A DNA stretch of 64,000 nt, from positions 310,001 through 374,000 of the forward strand of contig NZ_CP119574.1 of assembly GCF_029278605.1 (NCBI RefSeq). The letters are read 5' to 3'. The translations under genes were made by a program, and so were the position numbers. Numbering within the stretch: position 1 is the first letter of the stretch; each line of letters opens with the position of its first letter. The notes beneath the pieces are model-generated. The model saw only the letters and a program-made list of their open reading frames with translations, did not search any database and had not been told where the DNA came from. This DNA is from Cupriavidus sp. WKF15 (GTDB taxonomy: Bacteria; Pseudomonadota; Gammaproteobacteria; Burkholderiales; Burkholderiaceae). Below are positions 63,175 to 64,000 of the stretch, piece after piece.

Positions 63175-63456
63175 CGCAAGGAGATGCAAAGCAAGTCCGT
63201 GAAGTGGCAGGTGGCCGTCAAGCGCGGCAGGATCAAGACGATGCCTGATGGTGCAGTCAAGGACCTGCTATTCGCCGTGGAGCAGGCCAAGGCCCAGATT
63301 CGGGCGCGGGTCGAGCATCCGTTCCACGTCATCAAGAATCTGTTTGGTCATCGCAAGGTTCGCTACAAGGGCCTGCTCAAGAACACCGCGCAATTGTTCA
63401 GCCTGTTTGGTCTGGCAAATCTGGTGCTCGCCAGGAAGCTGTTGTTGGCCCCATAG
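63175..63456 (+). pseudogene. IS5-family transposase, C-terminal fragment
   Basis: The frame reads MQSKSVKWQVAVKRGRIKTM, then the catalytic-Glu block RARVEHPFHVIKNLFGHRKV and YKGLLKNTAQLFSLFGLANL. Only the last third of a transposase related to the one at 36580-37542 is present; the left part was replaced by the Tni-type end. Right of it about 140 bp lead into the acyl-CoA synthetase fragment. Confidence 0.85.
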
Positions 63457-63597
63457 GGGCGTAATCCGTCCTGAGCGCGCAAAGCGCGCCAGGAAAGGTG
63501 CAAAACGAGAGAAAACGCGACTTGAATCGGCCCATCTCTCCCGCGTAGCGAAAACCGAAGTCGTTGGCTTGTGCAACATCAAGCGCAAACCTCATTA

Positions 63598-64000
63598 GCT
63601 GGCGCAGAGCGGGCGCACCATGCCGTTCGCGAGCTGGCCGCTCGCGGCACGGCGGCGGCCATCGTACTGGCGAGCGGCTATACCGAGACCGGCGCGGAAG
63701 GCGCGCGGCGGCAGGCTGAACTGGTCGAAGCGGCCGGCGGCATGCGCCTGCTCGGTCCGAACACGATCGGGCTGGTCAATGTGACGGACAGCATTCCACT
63801 TTCGGCGAGCGGCGCGCTGGAAATGGAGCGGTTCCCGGCGGGCGGCGTCGGCGTGGTGTCGCAAAGCGGCGGCATCCTGGGTGCGCTGCTGTCGCGTGCG
63901 GCGGCGCGGGGCGTCGGCCTGTCCAAGCTGGTGTCGACCAGCAACGAGGCGGACCTCGACCTTGCGGACTTCATCGACTATCTGGCTGACGACCCGGCCA
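63598..64000 (+). CDS. NDP-forming acyl-CoA synthetase, internal fragment (cut at both sides)
   Basis: The plus frame from about 63598 to the window end reads AVRELAARGTAAAIVLASGY and LLGPNTIGLVNVTDSIPLSA, then GVGVVSQSGGILGALLSRAA and KLVSTSNEADLDLADFIDYL. These are the CoA-binding and succinyl-CoA-ligase-like segments of NDP-forming acetyl/acyl-CoA synthetases, which in Burkholderiales often serve aromatic or fatty acid catabolism. The N-terminal part is cut off by the IS5 fragment (a TTAG at 63595-63598 could be the target duplication). The frame is still open at the window edge. Confidence 0.75.

Overview
The window looks like accessory DNA from a high-GC betaproteobacterium of the Burkholderiales (Cupriavidus/Ralstonia/Burkholderia type). 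I infer this from the OmpC-like porin, the GST-type maleylpyruvate isomerase, the FdhA-type formaldehyde dehydrogenase and the IS families present. A Rep gene, iterons, ParA/ParB, a tandem-repeat array and a tyrosine recombinase lie together at 48.8-57.1 kb, so the replicon is most likely a plasmid or megaplasmid backbone. No rRNA, tRNA or CRISPR was seen.

Layout. 1-2.3 kb: the tail of an MFS permease and an amidase. 2.4-8.7 kb: an IS5-family element with a nonsense-split transposase, a DUF6130 protein, a broken Rrf2 regulator, a type-II-like NADH dehydrogenase cut in two by an intact IS110 element, a broken cupin gene and an intact AhpD-like protein. 9.0-12.0 kb: one arm of a large inverted duplication (decayed glutathione reductase, intact LysR, remnant of an aromatic hydroxylase). 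12.1-17.4 kb: debris (LysR pseudogene, truncated RND adaptor, MFS efflux gene fused across a deletion to an HxlR remnant, decayed IS1182 element).

17.5-35.8 kb is the catabolic core. A minus-strand operon encodes porin, fumarylpyruvate hydrolase, maleylpyruvate isomerase, gentisate 1,2-dioxygenase and class I fumarase. On the plus strand follow a GST, a 3-hydroxybenzoate 6-hydroxylase-type monooxygenase, LysR, glutathione reductase (the second arm of the duplication), an Asp-nucleophile hydrolase lipoprotein, an AAHS aromatic-acid permease, a VanA/VanB-type Rieske O-demethylase pair and glutathione-independent formaldehyde dehydrogenase. Read together this is a plausible route: methoxybenzoate uptake, O-demethylation with formaldehyde oxidation, 6-hydroxylation to gentisate, ring cleavage, GSH-dependent isomerisation, hydrolysis to fumarate and pyruvate, and hydration to malate. 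The actual substrate cannot be read from sequence.

36.4-37.6 kb holds an intact IS5-family element with a CTAG target duplication. 37.9-46.9 kb is a worn-down conjugative/ICE-like segment: fragments of AbrB, DUF5131 and a nuclease, an N-terminally truncated TraD-type coupling protein, intact small transfer-associated genes (DUF4400, DUF1845) and a UvrD-like helicase. 47.3-48.6 kb is a TnpB-only IS200/IS605-type element with a possible omega-RNA.

48.8-57.1 kb is the replication and maintenance module. It contains a Rep initiator, about 18-20 copies of a 17-bp iteron, parA with two palindromic control sites, parB with a strong terminator, then about 41 tandem 39-bp units carrying a TCCCAA-N-TTGGGA palindrome (candidate centromere), and a tyrosine recombinase with an 11-4-11 palindrome at its start (candidate resolution site). 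57.3-57.9 kb resembles the 5' ribozyme part of a group II intron without its protein. 58.4-63.2 kb is a Tn5053/Tn7-like tniA-tniB-tniQ element with a truncated tniQ, a second tniA fragment and repeated ATTACTACAGTTCACG end motifs. The window ends with an IS5 fragment abutting an NDP-forming acyl-CoA synthetase fragment.
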